From Glebionis coronaria (Eukaryota > Streptophyta > Magnoliopsida > Asterales > Asteraceae), in NCBI GenBank assembly GCA_025667525.1, contig CM046878.1:392774974-392838973 (forward strand): a DNA stretch of 64,000 bases, written 5' to 3'. Below the pieces are notes generated by a model. It ran no database searches and was not told the DNA's origin. It saw only the letters and a program-made list of their open reading frames with translations. A program made the position numbers and the translations under genes. Of the stretch, positions 19,963-32,973 are shown one piece after another (within the stretch, counting starts at the first letter, position 1; each line of letters begins with the position of its first letter).

Positions 19963-20540
19963 TGTGAAAACCTTGGTTTCCGGATCTTTGAAGCTACTAG
20001 GAATGCATCATGTTCATATGATTAAATAATCAAAGCAGAACTAGAACATAACACATTAACAAGGTGTTTAGGCACGAATAACATGAATTAAAACAAAAGG
20101 ATTGTTAATTATATTAATAATCAACAACCACTAGACGTGTATACATTGAATCCCACATCTAGTGTATACACGCTTTAGGTTTACATTGTATATGAATTGA
20201 TGAATAAAAACCTAAGACCCTTGGTTCCTTTTATATTATAAGGATTAGGGTTTACAAGAGATAATAACAAATAAACAAGTAAATCTTCTATTTAAATAAA
20301 CGTATGCAGAATATATCTTGCATGTTTATCTAAATAGAAGCTTCCATAAGCTTCTTGTCTACGTTTCTATCAACTCTTAAATTGCATGTAACAATGCTTG
20401 GATTGCACACGACAACTCTTGAGCCAACAACGCTGGATTTGTTCTTGTCAACGCCTAAATTGCTCTTGACAACGCTTAGACAATATCTTCATGTTTTCTT
20501 CGTTTTTGAGTTTCTGCCATATCAACTTTTTGACCCAACA
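19963..20540 (-). repeat. 5' LTR of element B
   Basis: Minus strand runs TGTTGGGTCAAAAAG...AAGGTTTTCACA. It ends exactly at the host copia AAATG duplication (20541-20545). Confidence 0.9.
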
Positions 20541-21152
20541 AAATGCCTACATACCAAAGAATCTAGAAACAGAGGAATCTCTAGTGAAAACCAGTGCTGT
20601 TAGGGATTTTGAAAAGGAACAAATTGCTTTAAAACAGTGGACAATAGATAACCATGTTCTCTTTTCAAAAAAAGGACTATTTGGAAGTAGTTCATCACCA
20701 CCTAGTCCAAAACCTTTTAAAACCACTATTAAATATGAAGGCATGTATAGACCTATTTGAGGTAATCAAAGGAACTAGAACAACCAAAAGTCTCATCAAT
20801 TAGGAAAGGACTTTGTGAAAAACACCAAACCTTATTTCACCTGTGGCAGTTTTGATCATATCTATCAAGACTGTCAAGCACCCATGGAAATGGTGGTTGC
20901 AAATCCTTTAAAGGATATGCAACCACAAGCCATTCTATTGAATGCAAGGGCAAAACCATTTTCCCCTGCTAAATATGTCCCCCCTGCTTTGACAAATAAG
21001 GTTTCTGATAAGTATGTTGTTCCTGCTTTAAGAAAGGTAAATGATGCATGTCCCAAATCTAGCTCTCATGTGACCAAACCAGCATCTCATACTTCATGTA
21101 AATCTGGTCATAGACCCTACCAACGCACCTATAGAGGCCATAACAAAAGATA
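20541..21152 (+). pseudogene. H gag, second part (broken)
   Basis: Continues the H gag frame right after the AAATG duplication. Stops occur at 20758 (TGA) and about 20776 (TAG). A second zinc-knuckle-like motif near 20838 reads YFTCGSFDHIYQDC, with the first Cys replaced by Tyr. FSPAKY near 20960 is encoded by one of the recurring TTCCCCTGCT motifs. Stops and lost Cys residues show decay. Confidence 0.8.
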
Positions 21153-22620
21153 GGTTCCTCTGCTAAGCATTGGGATTCCCCTGCTAATTCCAGGGTATCC
21201 CCTGCTGGCAAAATTTTGCCCTCTAGAAACATGGGTAGATGGGGAAAGGCTGTGAAAGCCTCAGCTCGTTGGGTTTGGGTACCCAAAAGGGGTACTCAAC
21301 CCAATGGTGTATCTTTAGTCTTTGACAAATTATCCTACATTGATACACGAGGTAGATCCAAATCAGTAATGGCTTGGGTCCACAAGAGAAACTAAATTGT
21401 TTTTCTTTTTGCATGTAACAAAGCAGACCAAGAATGACAAAGCTGACTGGATAGTGGATGTTCTAGGAGTATGGCTGGTCAGAAAGCATATTTGTCAAAC
21501 TTTGTTCCCCTGCATGATAATGACTATTGTGACTAATGGGATGACATATGATAATGTCTATTTGGTAAAAGAATTGAAGTACAACCTCTTCAGTGTGTCT
21601 CATATGACTGATAACAAGAACTTTGTTCTTTTTACTGACACTGGGTGTCTGGTGCTGGGTAAGGAGTTTGTTTTACCACCAAACACTCCTATTGTACTAA
21701 GAACACCAAGGCAGAGGAACATGTACATCATTGACTTAAAGGACATAGCTCTTCAAGACAATGAGACTTGTTTCATTGCCAAAGCCTCAGTAGATGAATG
21801 CAAGAAATGGCATAGAAGACTTGGTCATTTAAACTTTAAAAATATGAACAAATTGGTCAAGCTCAATCTTGTTCATGGTCTATCTTCAAAGACATTCAAT
21901 AATGACCATACATGTGTTACTTGTTTGAAGGGAAAGCAACATAGAGCTTCTTGCAAATCAAAAGTTGCCCTCTCCACAACTAAGCCATTAGAATTACTTC
22001 ACATGGATCTCTTTGGTCCTAAATCTATGGGAAGCATGAAAAAGAAATGGTACTGTCTAGTGGTTACTGATGACTACTCAAGGTTCACATGGACTTTCTT
22101 TTTGTTTGAAAAGAAGGATACAGAAGTAGTACTCAAAGACTTCATCACTTAGATTGAGCTTCAAAAGAGCATGAAGGTAGTGACCATTAGATCACACAAT
22201 GGTGGTGAGTTCAGAAACAAGGAGCTGAACACTTTTTCCACCAACAAAGGCATAATGAGTGAATACAACATAACCAGGACACCACAGCAAAATGGAGTTG
22301 GAGAAAGAAGGAATAGAACACTGATAGAAGCTGCAAGAACCATGTTATCTGATTCTAAGTTTCCAATGATATTTTGGGCTGAAGTTATTAGCACTGCTTG
22401 TTATGTTCAAAACAGGGCCTTGGTGGTAAAGGCACACAACAAGACCCCTTATCAGCTTTTCAATGGCAGACCCCCCCTTGATTGACTTTTTCAGACCGTT
22501 TGGATGTCATGTGATCATTCTGAACACTATTGACAATTTAGGTAAATTCAATGAAAAGAGGGATGATGGGTATTTTGTAGGTTACTAATTGAACATCAAA
22601 GGATATAGGGTCTTAAGAAG
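21153..22620 (+). pseudogene. H protease and integrase (broken)
   Basis: The protease region reads DWIVDVLGV where copia elements have a WIVDSG-type active site, so the catalytic motif is lost. The pre-integrase zinc part (WHRRLGHLNFKNMNKL...CVTCLKGKQH) is recognisable. In the integrase core the first Asp (HMDLFGP) and the Glu (NGVGERRNR) remain, but the second catalytic Asp is His (IRSHNGGEF). There is a TAG at 22150-22152 and a frameshift in a C-run at 22471-22478, apparently compensated near 22620. Confidence 0.85.
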
Positions 22621-24942
22621 ACAAGCAAATTGACAGAAAATCTCCATGTAGATTTTCTTGAAGACAAGCCAGAAGATATACAAACATGTCCAAATTGGTT
22701 CTTTGATATTGAAGTACTTTCTGAGTCTATGAATTATGTGCATGTTGCTTTGCAAAATACTAACATTTTAGGTACCAAAGAACCAACTGCTATTAAAAGT
22801 TTACCATTGAGGTACATGACTGTACCTTCATTGTTCCCTGCTGATGAGGCTGCCAAAGAAATTGATGAAGAATACCTCTCTCAAAAGGATGGACAATCTA
22901 TCTCTTCCCCTGCTAAGTCAAATCATGAAAGCAGTGGAATGTATGAAAGCAGTGGAATCCTGGATTCCCCTACTGGACCAAATGTTTCGCGTGCTGTTAA
23001 AGAACCAGTTGTAAATGATGTTAATGATGAAGAAAGAGAATCCCCACTCATTTCTACATCCTCACCAATTACTTTATCAAGCAGTGGAAGCAGAATCATT
23101 AGACATGGAGGTCCAAGTTATTCAGAGCTACATTCAGCTCACCAACATCTATACCTCAGTCATGTAGTATCATTTGGAAGCTCTTTTGAGGAATTCTTAC
23201 CCAATCAAGATAGCATCATAGATCCTTATTTGGGAAATGATGAAAATGAGGTAATCATGAATATGTAGCCTACCTTCAGAATCAATAAAGATCACCCCCA
23301 ATCCCAAATCATTGGTGATCTTGATACTCCCAGACAAACAAGGTATTTAGCAAAGGAACATAGCTTCATTGCCAATATCACTATGAAGTTTAATCATGAC
23401 AATATGCAATGTTGTCTATTTACTGCCTTTTTGTCACAAGAAGAGCCAAAGAATATTTTTCAAGCTCTAAATGATCCAAGTTGGGTTGAAGCTATGCAAG
23501 AAGAGCTCTTGCAATTTGATATTCAAGAAGTGTGGATTCTAGTGGACTGTCCAAAATGGGCAAGACCCATTGGGACAAAGTGGGTGCTCAGGAACAAAAA
23601 GGATGAGAGGGGCATTGTGGTCAGAAACAAAGCCAGACTGGTAGCACAGTAATATACTCAAGAATAATATGTTGAAGTCTTTGCTCCAGTTGCCAGAATT
23701 GAAGCCATCACATTGTTTTTTACCTATGCTTCATTCATGGACTTCACAGTATATCAGATGGATGTTAATAGTGCCTTTTTATATGGCACCATTGATGAGG
23801 AAGTATATGTTATGCAACCTCCAGGTTTTGAAGATCCAGAACATCTAGATAAGGTTTACAAGGTGAAGAAGGCTATGTATGGGCTTCATCAAACCCCTAA
23901 GGCCTGGTATAGGACTCTCTCTAAATACCTGTTGGATAATGGCTTCCACAGGGGGAAAATTGACCAGACCCTGTTTATCAAGAAACACAAGGGTGACTTT
24001 CTTTTGGTGCAAGTATATGTGGATGGCCTCATTTTTTGATCCACAAACTCTCTGCTTAGCAAAGAGTTTTCCAAGTTGCTGCAAGATAAATTCCAAATGA
24101 GTGCCATGGGTGAACTCAACTTCTTCCTGGGGTTACAAGTTCTGCAGAGGAAAGATGGGATCTTCATCTCACAAGACAAGTATGTTGCTAAAATTTTGAA
24201 GAAGTTTGGAATGTGTGAAGGAAAGAAAGTCTCCACTCCCATGGATAAAGATAATCCTTGGGGAAAAGATGGCCCAAGAAAACTCATTGATGTAAGACAC
24301 TATAGGTCCATGATTGGATCTTTCATGTACCTTACAGCTTCAAAACTTGACATCATGTTTGCAGTCTGCTTATGTGCAAGATACCAAGTGACACCCATAG
24401 AGTGTCATCTATTTGTTGTGAAGAGAATATTTAGGTATCTGAAGTGTCATCCAACTTTAGGACTTTGGTATCCTAAGGAGTCACCATTTGAGCTAGTGGC
24501 CTATTCAGATAGTGACTATGTTGGTGACAACAATGATAGGAAGTCTACTACAGGTGGATGCCAGTTTTTGGGAAGCAGGCTTATATCTTGGCAATGTAAA
24601 AAGCAAACTATTCTGGCAACTTCCACAACTGAAGCCGAATATGTGGCAGCTACTGCATGTTGTGGACAAGTTCTTTGGATTCAGAATCAGCTGCTTGATT
24701 ATGGGTATAATTTTCTTAAACCCAAGATATTCATTGACAATTACAACACAATATGCATAATTAAAAATCCTGTTTTTTATACTAAGACTAAACATATTGA
24801 AGTCAGACAGCATTTTATTAGAGATTGTTTTGAAAAATGATTAATTGTCCCAGATGCAATTGACACAGAACTTAATGTTGCTGATCTTTTGACAAAAGCT
24901 TTTGACACAGGGAGGTTTCAGTACTTGGTTGCAAGTATTTGA
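22621..24942 (+). pseudogene. H linker, reverse transcriptase and RNase H (broken)
   Basis: A Ser-rich linker (22630-23268) precedes RT. RT motifs GTKWVLRNKKDERG, YQMDVNSAFLYGT and VYKVKKAMYGLHQ are clear. The active site reads YVDG instead of YVDD, followed by TGA at 24037-24039. Further stops at 23650-23652, 23665-23667 and 24838-24840. RNase H (YSDSDYVGDNNDRKSTTG, STTEAEYVAA) closes the polyprotein, with ADLLTKAF near 24885 and the end at about 24942. Confidence 0.88.
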
Positions 24943-25161
24943 ATGATCACTCCCTAAAATTAGATGTCTAAAATGTCTTTTGTATTCAGTATTTTATTAT
25001 TGTTGTTGTTGTACATGTGTTAGTCACTTTTTCCATTATTCTTCATTCCACTGCTTTTGAACAAAGTTTCTCTTGCTAGGGTTAATCCCCCTGCTAAGAG
25101 TTTGTCTCTTGTTTGGGTTTGTTCTTTTTAAGTGGTTATATGTGGTTTTAGACTAACAATG
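24943..25161 (+). other. H post-pol noncoding segment, left of F
   Basis: Noncoding tail after pol, with CCCCCTGCTAAG at 25088. It ends at CAATG (25157-25161), the left target duplication of F; the right copy is AAATG at 56164-56168 (four of five match). Confidence 0.75.
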
Positions 25162-27464
25162 TGATGTAGTGGTTTTACACACCTTTAGGAAAAGGAGGTA
25201 AATAGGGCAAGTATTAAGTGTCGGTTTAGGAAAACCAAGCACTAATGACCAATGAAGTTCAAGTTCGTATCCCAAGGAGGCAAGTGTGTTGTGCTAAGAA
25301 ATGATTAATGGTTTGTGATTATATTGATGAGAAATGAAAAGAAGAAAAGAGATCAGAAGAGAATGACGGTTACGATTATGAATTAAACTAAGACGAATAG
25401 TCGTGCACGTAAAACCGTAAAAAGTGACAAAATTAAAAATTTACCCTAAAAATTCCTAGAAAAATGGAATAAATCCTAAAAAATGTAATTAGAGTTTACA
25501 AAAAATCAAAAATCACTCAAACCTTTTATTTAATTAAATGATATTTTTTAATGCTAATTAAAGCCCAAAAAATCAAATTAATTAATAAAAAGCCCAAAAT
25601 GAGATTTTTTAACTTGTAAACCTCTAGAATGACTCAAATAAATTAAAAACTATTTTTGAAAATTTTAAAATTAATTAAAACTATTTAAAAACAATTAAAA
25701 ACTATTAGAACTTAAAATAATTCTAAAAATTAATCTAATGACAACAAAAATATTCTAAAATTGTAAAATTCCTAACTTAATGTATTTGATCTAAGAAAAA
25801 TGAAAAACTTTGAAAAATCTAAATTTTAATTTTTAATAATAAAATAATAATAAAATATTAATAAAATATTAATAAAAATCCAAAATTTATAAAAAAATAT
25901 AAAAAGTTGCAAACTAGTTTTTTAACCTAAATAACACAAAAATGAAGTTAAAATTACAAAAACACCCCTAGTGGGCTTTGAAATGGGCTAAAAGTCCAAA
26001 CAGTCCCTTAGTTGGCTCAAATTGGCCCAATAAGAAAAATGTTGTCCAAATAAGCCCAAAATCTCCTATCTGACTTAAAATTTGATTTTAAGAACAAAAC
26101 TCTGAAGGCCCAAAAGCTGAAAATGTGTTTAAGCTAGCTTATTTCAAAGCAGATTATTCTTAATGGGCTTTTTGGCCCATTAAGCTATAAGCTGATGCCA
26201 TAAGCTCAAATTTGACACACAAGCTTCTTTTGAGTTACTTAAGAGATCTATAAAAAGAAATTGGAAAAAGCACAAGAAATAAGCCTGAAATAAAAGACTC
26301 TCTTCACAAAACGACAAAATAGTCATTTTTGAGTTCTAGACCACCTCAAGTGTTGATTCAACTTTCAAAAGCTTTTAAATGACTTAACTAAGCAAAATAA
26401 TCAAAAAGTTTTCAAACAAGCACAAGCAATAAGCCAGAATAAGCAGATAAGCACTTGTTTAAAAGTCAACTTAATGAGTTTTCTAGTAAAAAGTCAAAGT
26501 CAAAGTCTAATAAGCTCCAGATCAAATAAATGGGTCAAATAAGGAAGATCTATCACAAAAAATAAGTTGTTGCAAGTCTGGATAAGCCAAAATGGCTTAT
26601 GAATAAGCTGTTTGAAGATTTACACTAGCAGTGGCTAGTTTTGGAGGTTGAGTAGTGGGAAAAGTTTCCACTGCTTGACCAATTTGACTTTTTGTCTTTT
26701 GTGACTTTTTTGTGGATTCAAGTTACAAACAAGGCACCCTTGTGATCAGTGGATCACAAGGAGTCAAGAACAACAAAATATCACACTTCCAATCAGCCAA
26801 ATGATACAGTTAATTCAATTAAGCACTAGATCAGACACAGACTTGAACAATAAGCAGTTTACACTCAATAAGAAGTCTAGCAAAAATCAGCCAACTAAAT
26901 TGCACCAAAAGCATACACAAGCTATAATAAATTCAAATGAACAAATTTAAACAGGTTTCATGCAATGGTTCAAGGTCTAGGTCAAGATTCAAGCACAAAA
27001 AAGTTATTGATGAACTAAGAACATGCAGTTATGAACACTTGCTGATACACTTGACCACACAGCCAAATTCAAACACATAAATATTCTTAACAGGTTATGT
27101 TGGATATGATTTTTCACTTTTTATCCTAAGTCTAGGCCTAGAACTAGCTGTGCACCAACTCACAGTCCAAAATATCAACAAATCAAGATTTTATAAGCAT
27201 ATGATTGATTTATGTGTTCAAAAGCATACAACTTGCAGATTATCACTCTATTACACTTCTTAAACAAGAACTAGTACCATACAACAACAAACACTTAACT
27301 AATAACACAATGACTTCAATATGCAGTTGACCCAAACACCCCTTTATATTTCCAAATCAAGATTTTCAAATCAAAAGTTGGATTTAGGTTAGCACATGCA
27401 TACATAAGCATCAAAACATCAAACTTAAACAGAAACAACAAGATTTGGAGCCCAAGATCAACAC

Positions 27465-29921
27465 TGTAACACCCCACTTGGATAAGTGGACCGTTACGTG
27501 TATTTATGGCGTGTCATCAAAGCATGCAAGGCAATGTATTAAAACATTAACCGACCATACGGAAATACCGGAATCAAACATTGGTAGTCCAACATAAGCT
27601 CAAAATATAAAGATTAAGTACTGAAAGAAAAAGGACGAAACAGTGTCCAAACAACCAAAGTAATGTAATGTAATGTGTGCATAAAATAAAGGAGTCTGGA
27701 TAGCTCCCATCCAAATGCACGTACTCTCTTAGAAGTCCTAAGATCGTCCCTGTGTACCTGCCGTTTGTAAACATGAAAGGAACTACGGCTGAGCATAACG
27801 CTCAGTGGACGGATATAACATGATAAGAATGTACTAACAGTAATGGAATAGAAGACAACAATGAAGTTATAAGACTGATATGCAACATGTGGTAGAACTC
27901 TGCATAAAATCTGAGAAACCTGGTTCATATATACTGAAATATAACTATTAATTCTGAAAACATGCATTTACTGTATTTTAATTGCCAGAGCTTATATAGG
28001 TCACGTGCTGTAACAACCATGCATGAATAACTGGAGGGGTGACCTCGTCATGCTATAGAGGGGTGACCTCTAAATACTGTGCTGGGTGGAGGGATCAGCT
28101 CCAATGTGAAGGATGTAGAGCACACACCACATTCACCCTGATAACTTGTAACACATATAAGCCTAGGATGCATCCATACGCCCCACTAAACATACATATA
28201 AAAATGGCCAACCTGAACATGAGTGGGACGATGCAGGATATCACTCTCCTGCATGTGAGTCACGACACCGGTGCCTCTAGTGTCGTGGTTACGGTACCTC
28301 CGTAACTAGTACATAAACTGGTCGTGCTTGTATATAATGCTCAGGCAATTTATTTAGTTATTAACATGATTACAATAAGCTTAAACATATACTGGGGAAA
28401 AACATTTGGCTGAAGACGGGGAATCCTAAACATGTATAAAAAGGAAGTCCTTACTGAAAGGATGGAAAATCCGTACCTCGTGTCCAGTAACCGACCGAGA
28501 TCAACTGACAGAAAGTCTACTCTGATTTCACGCGAGCTACATGAATAAGGGACGTGAATGAGTAAACTGATATTCGTTTATTTAATTTCATGTTCTTATT
28601 GGTCTTTCATTTATTTATTTTATTTCTGAAATTCCGTACGTATATTAACAGATAAATCTGACCTTATAATAATTCATTTTAATTTATTATCTTTCTACTA
28701 TTAGTTACGGTACAACGTATTTCCGACGCTATAGTAGTACTATATTACGTATCCAGTTAAAATAGAAAGTTTCTTAATTTAGAAAGTTCCCAAATAATTT
28801 AATTCATTTCATAAAATTATACCCTTTTAAATATTAAAGAACTATTTTAATTTAATACATTTAAAATATATTTTAAACATTTATAAAACAATTTAATTAA
28901 AAAGGTATAATATAAGAATATTTATTTTATTTATTATAATAATGTCCCGAGCCTACCGAGATATCCCATCTCGGTCGCACTAAACAAATCAACATATAAT
29001 GATTAACTCTACCTATATAAATCTGTCTACAAGAATTAGTGACAGAATTATGTGTCACTAAAAGTGTCACCAAAAGCTGAGAGTTTTAAAACTGTCATTA
29101 AAATGAATCTGCGACAGAATTTTCTGTCGCCAATCTGTTGCTAATATTATATTAAAGTTACTAGTTCTCTATCCAAACTTTTCCCACTGCCCACACCCAT
29201 TGTTCCCACTGTTCTCCCTCCGTTACCACTGCTTTTGTAATCCCAAATACCCCTTTTTATAGGTAAACCCGATTGGGTCTTTTGTTGGCTTCGGTTTGCT
29301 GAACCAGCCCTCAACCGCCCCTGTGTGGGTCACGGTTGGGCAAGGAGGGGATCACTCGGTTTCATAACACAAGTCACAAATACACCAAGACCTGGTGGTC
29401 TCGGTTCCACATAACCCCAACCGAACTAAAACCCTATTCCATGATTTTATGTGAAAATAGTGGTTTGATTATATAACAAAAACGTTTTCATTAATCATTA
29501 GACAAACCGTTTGGGGTAAGCTGAGATAGAAGATGATTACCTTGTGAATAGACTACGTTTTTTCTTCCCGGCGGCACACACAACGAAGTGAAACCCTAGT
29601 TTTATTTTGTTGTTTTCTGCTTTTCTTTTTTTTTTAACCGACTGAGAAGGGAGTAGTGATATATTTGTTTCTTGGTTTTGAGGTTACAATGGGTAGGGAT
29701 CAAAGTCCACTAATGCTGCGGCCCAACAACTTTCTAAAACATTTTCTGTTTTCATCTCGTTTTAATATTCGTTTACGGGTTCGTGATTTCTCATGACGTA
29801 ACATATTTATTTATTATTATTTTTTTTATATATACGTAAATTGTTTAAATAATTAAACCGTAAATAGTTTAAATATTTAAACTGCATATTTACATTTTCC
29901 GATTTAAATACGGGTTTTACA
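27465..29921 (-). repeat. 3' LTR of element E (2457 bp)
   Basis: In plus view TGTAACACCCC...GGGTTTTACA. It holds GAGGGGTGACCTC repeats near 28032-28072 and dyad GACAGAAT/TTCTGTC strings at 29038-29130. The short ORFs inside recur in the other LTR and have no domain. Confidence 0.93.
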
Positions 29922-30004
29922 ATTCTTCCCCTCTAAAAAGAATAATTCGTCCCCGAATTAAGGATACGGCCGTACTGTTTTTTTACAATTCTTCCCCTCT
30001 AAAA
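29922..30004 (-). promoter_or_regulatory. Tandemly duplicated polypurine tract of E
   Basis: Minus strand TTTTTAGAGGGGAAGAAT adjoins the LTR at 29922-29939 and occurs again at 29987-30004, about 65 bases inward. The inner copy is preceded by the same TTTACA that ends the LTR, so the duplication took in the LTR-tract junction. Confidence 0.8.
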
Positions 30005-31548
30005 AGAATTCGTCCCCGAATTATGAGGTATTTAAGCTGACTGGAGTAAAAGTCGAAAATGCTAATAAGCTGGAAGACATAAATGCTGAAAAGACATACC
30101 CGAATCAAAACTGAAAGTGAGGATAAGAAGTCCGTATGGACTCCTCTGTTTCCCAAGTGGCCTCCCGCTCGGTATGGTTCCTCCACAGGATTTTGACGAA
30201 AGGAATGGTCTTCCTTCTCATAACTCGATCCTGGCGATCTAAAACTGCTTCGGGTTCCTCAATATAAGATAGATCCTCTCGAATCTGATCGAGTGGATAA
30301 TTCACTTTGTGAAGCTCATGATAGTTGTACCCTCTGAGTAATGATACATGAAACACGTTGTGGACGTGTAAAAGCTGAGGTGGTAACGCCAATCGATATG
30401 ACACTTCACCAATACGTTCAAGGATTTTGAACGGTCCGATGTAACGAGGGCTGAGCTTGCCCTTGAGGCCAAAGCGTATGACACCGCGTGCGAATGATAC
30501 TTTGAGGAACACACGATCCCAGTCTGAAAGGATAGATCTCTGCGATGCTTGTCGGCGTAACTCTTCTGGCGAGTACGCACTTCTTGCAGTTTTGCCCTAG
30601 CAATGGCGACCTTTTCATTTGTCAGTTCTATCAATTCTGGTCCTTCGATCAAACGTTCTCCAACCTGATCCCAACAAATAGGAGCACGGCATTTCTTGCC
30701 GTATAACATCTCGAATGGAGCACGCTTGATACTAGAATGCCAACTGTTGTTGTAGGCAAACTCGACCAAGCAAATATAGTCATCCCAGTGTCCTGTCCAT
30801 TCTAATGCACAGGCGCGTAGCATGTCCTCCAAGGTCTGGATGGTACGCTCTGACTGATCGTCCGTCTGTGGATGGAAAGTTGTGCTGAGCTTGAGCCTAG
30901 TTCCCCAAGCTTCATGCAAACCTTTCCAGAAATGAGAAGTGAACCGTGGATCCCTATCTGATATAATTTCTGAGGGTGTACCATGTAACCGTACAATTTC
31001 CTTGGAGAATAGTTCTGCTAATTTACTGACTGCGAAATCTTTACGGATAGGAATGAAATTAGCCGACTTGGTCAAACGATCGACAACAACCCAGATTGCA
31101 TCATGTCTCCGCTGAGTCTCTGGTAGTCCGGTGACAAAATCCATAGAGATCTTGTCCCATTTCCACATTGGAATATCTAATGGCTGGAGAAGACCACTGG
31201 AACGCTGGTGCTCCATCTTAACCTGCTGACAGGTTAAGCATTTAGACACAAATGTTGCGACATCCTGTTTCATGCCGCTCCACCAGAAATGCTGCTTAAG
31301 ATCGTGGTACATTTAAGTGGAACCCGGATGGATAGAGAACGGAGAGCTGTGAGCCTCAGTCATTAAGGCTTCTCTGAGAGCAGGGTCTTCTGGAACACAG
31401 AGTTTGGTACCCTGCCATACGATACCATCGTCATCGATGCGAAATTCGGTCTGCTGGTCAATGTTCTGGACAATTCCCAGATTTCACCATCATCCTTTTG
31501 TGTGGCTTTAATCCTAGAGAGTAGATCCGGTTCTACCCTCAGACTAGC
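30005..31548 (-). pseudogene. E integrase with chromodomain-like C-terminus (broken)
   Basis: Integrase frame 31312 to about 30515 shows the zinc part end (CLTCQQVK), then the catalytic acids in MDFVTGLP, IISDRDPRF and QSERTIQTLEDML. A frameshift near 30515 moves the rest into a second frame (30512-30105) with the GPF-type segment [20 protein letters not shown] and, at the end, [20 protein letters not shown] to [14 protein letters not shown], a chromodomain-like tail. A stop near 31313 separates integrase from RNase H. Chromodomains of this type are thought to guide insertion into marked chromatin. Confidence 0.87.
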
Positions 31549-32973
31549 CTAGTATCCCCTCTGTCCGCGTACTAAAAGCTCAATATCATACCGCTCTAAG
31601 TCCCGAATAATTTCTTCCTGAACTTTGATGCCATTTATCATACCTGACTTTCTGCTAAGGGCATCTGCTACTACATTTTCTTTACCTGGGTGATACTGGA
31701 TATTAGTGTCATAGTCTTTCAGCAGTTCTAACCATCGCCGCTGTCTCATGTTCAGCTCTCGTTGGGTGAATATGTACTTGAGACTTTTGTGATCGGTGAA
31801 GATATCACACGACTCACCGTATAAATAATGCCTCCAGATTTTAAGGGCGAAAACAACTGCTGCGAGCTCTAGATCATGAGTAGGATAATTTTTCTCATAC
31901 GTCTTCAGTTGACGCGAAGCATAAGCAATGACTTTCCCGTGCTGCATAAGAACACAGCCTAAGCCCTTTCCTGAAGCGTCACTGTAAATCTGATAACCAC
32001 CTGTACCGGATGGAAGAGTAAGTATCGGTGCTGAGATCAATCGATGCTTGAGTTCCTCAAAACTCTTTTCTCTCTCCTCGGTCCATATAAACTTCTCACC
32101 TTTTCGCATAAGTTGGGTCAATGGTAATGCCAAACATGAGAAGTTTTCCACTAACCTGCGGTAATAACCCGCCAACCCAAGAAAACTACGTATCTCTGTG
32201 ACAGACGTCGGTCTTGGCCATTTGGTGATAGCCTCCACCTTCGCAGGATCCATAGTGATTCCTTCTGCAGAAACAATATGACCTAGAAACGCCACTGTAT
32301 TCAGCCAAAACTCGCACTTCGAAAATTTAGCATATAGCTTTTCTCGTCTGAGAATCTGCAACACTGTACAGAGATGATTCTCATGTTCCTCTTTGGATTT
32401 GGAGAAAATAAGGATATCATCGATGAATACGATCACAAACTTGTCTAAAAATTCGTGGAAGACTCTGTTCATCAAGTCCATAAATACTGCAGGCGCATTC
32501 GTGAGACCGAATGGCATAACAACAAACTCGTAATGACCGTACCTCGTGCGAAAAGCAGTTTTGGATATATCTTGCTCTTTTACCCGCAGCTGATGGTAGC
32601 CTGATCGTAGATCGATTTTTGAGAAGTGCTTGGCACCCTGAAGCTGATCGAATAAATCGTCAACTCGAGGAAGTGGATAACGGTTACAAATAGTGAGCTT
32701 ATTCAACTCACGGTAGTCAATACACAATCGCATACTACCATCCTTCTTCTTGACAAACAAAACTGGAGCACCCTAAGGTGACACGCTAGGACGAATGAAA
32801 CCCCTTTCTAGAAGTTCCTGAAGTTGATCTTTCAGTTCCTTAAGATCTACAGGAGCCATACGGTAAGGAGCTTTAGATACTGGTTCTGCACCTAGAATGA
32901 GATCGATACCAAATTCTACCTCTCGCATGGGAGGTAAACCTGGGAGTTCCTCTGGAAAGACATCTGGAAAATC
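31549..32973 (-). pseudogene. E reverse transcriptase and RNase H (broken)
   Basis: The frame 32760-31549 has [35 protein letters not shown], the intact active site FIDDILIFS and RNase H ([24 protein letters not shown]). A TAG at about 32772 replaces a Trp codon just before FVKKKDGS, and a TAA near 32976 separates it from protease. The RT core is otherwise whole. Confidence 0.9.

Larger units (their letters stand above)
17194..20540 (-). mobile_element. Element B: non-autonomous copia-type element without coding capacity
   Basis: Two 578-bp LTRs (17194-17771 and 19963-20540), an initiator-Met primer site (19948-19960, two bases from the right LTR) and a polypurine tract (from 17772, minus strand AGGGGAAGAT) define a complete 3.3-kb minus-strand element. 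The 2.2-kb interior has no recognisable gag or pol. LTR copies differ at about a dozen sites by eye. Left flank (ACAAT) and right flank (AAATG) do not match, so its own target duplication is not seen. Confidence 0.85.

Noticed and set aside
27574..28305. Small ORFs in the LTR of E
   Set aside because: Recur in the second LTR with frame-neutral changes only by chance; no domain.
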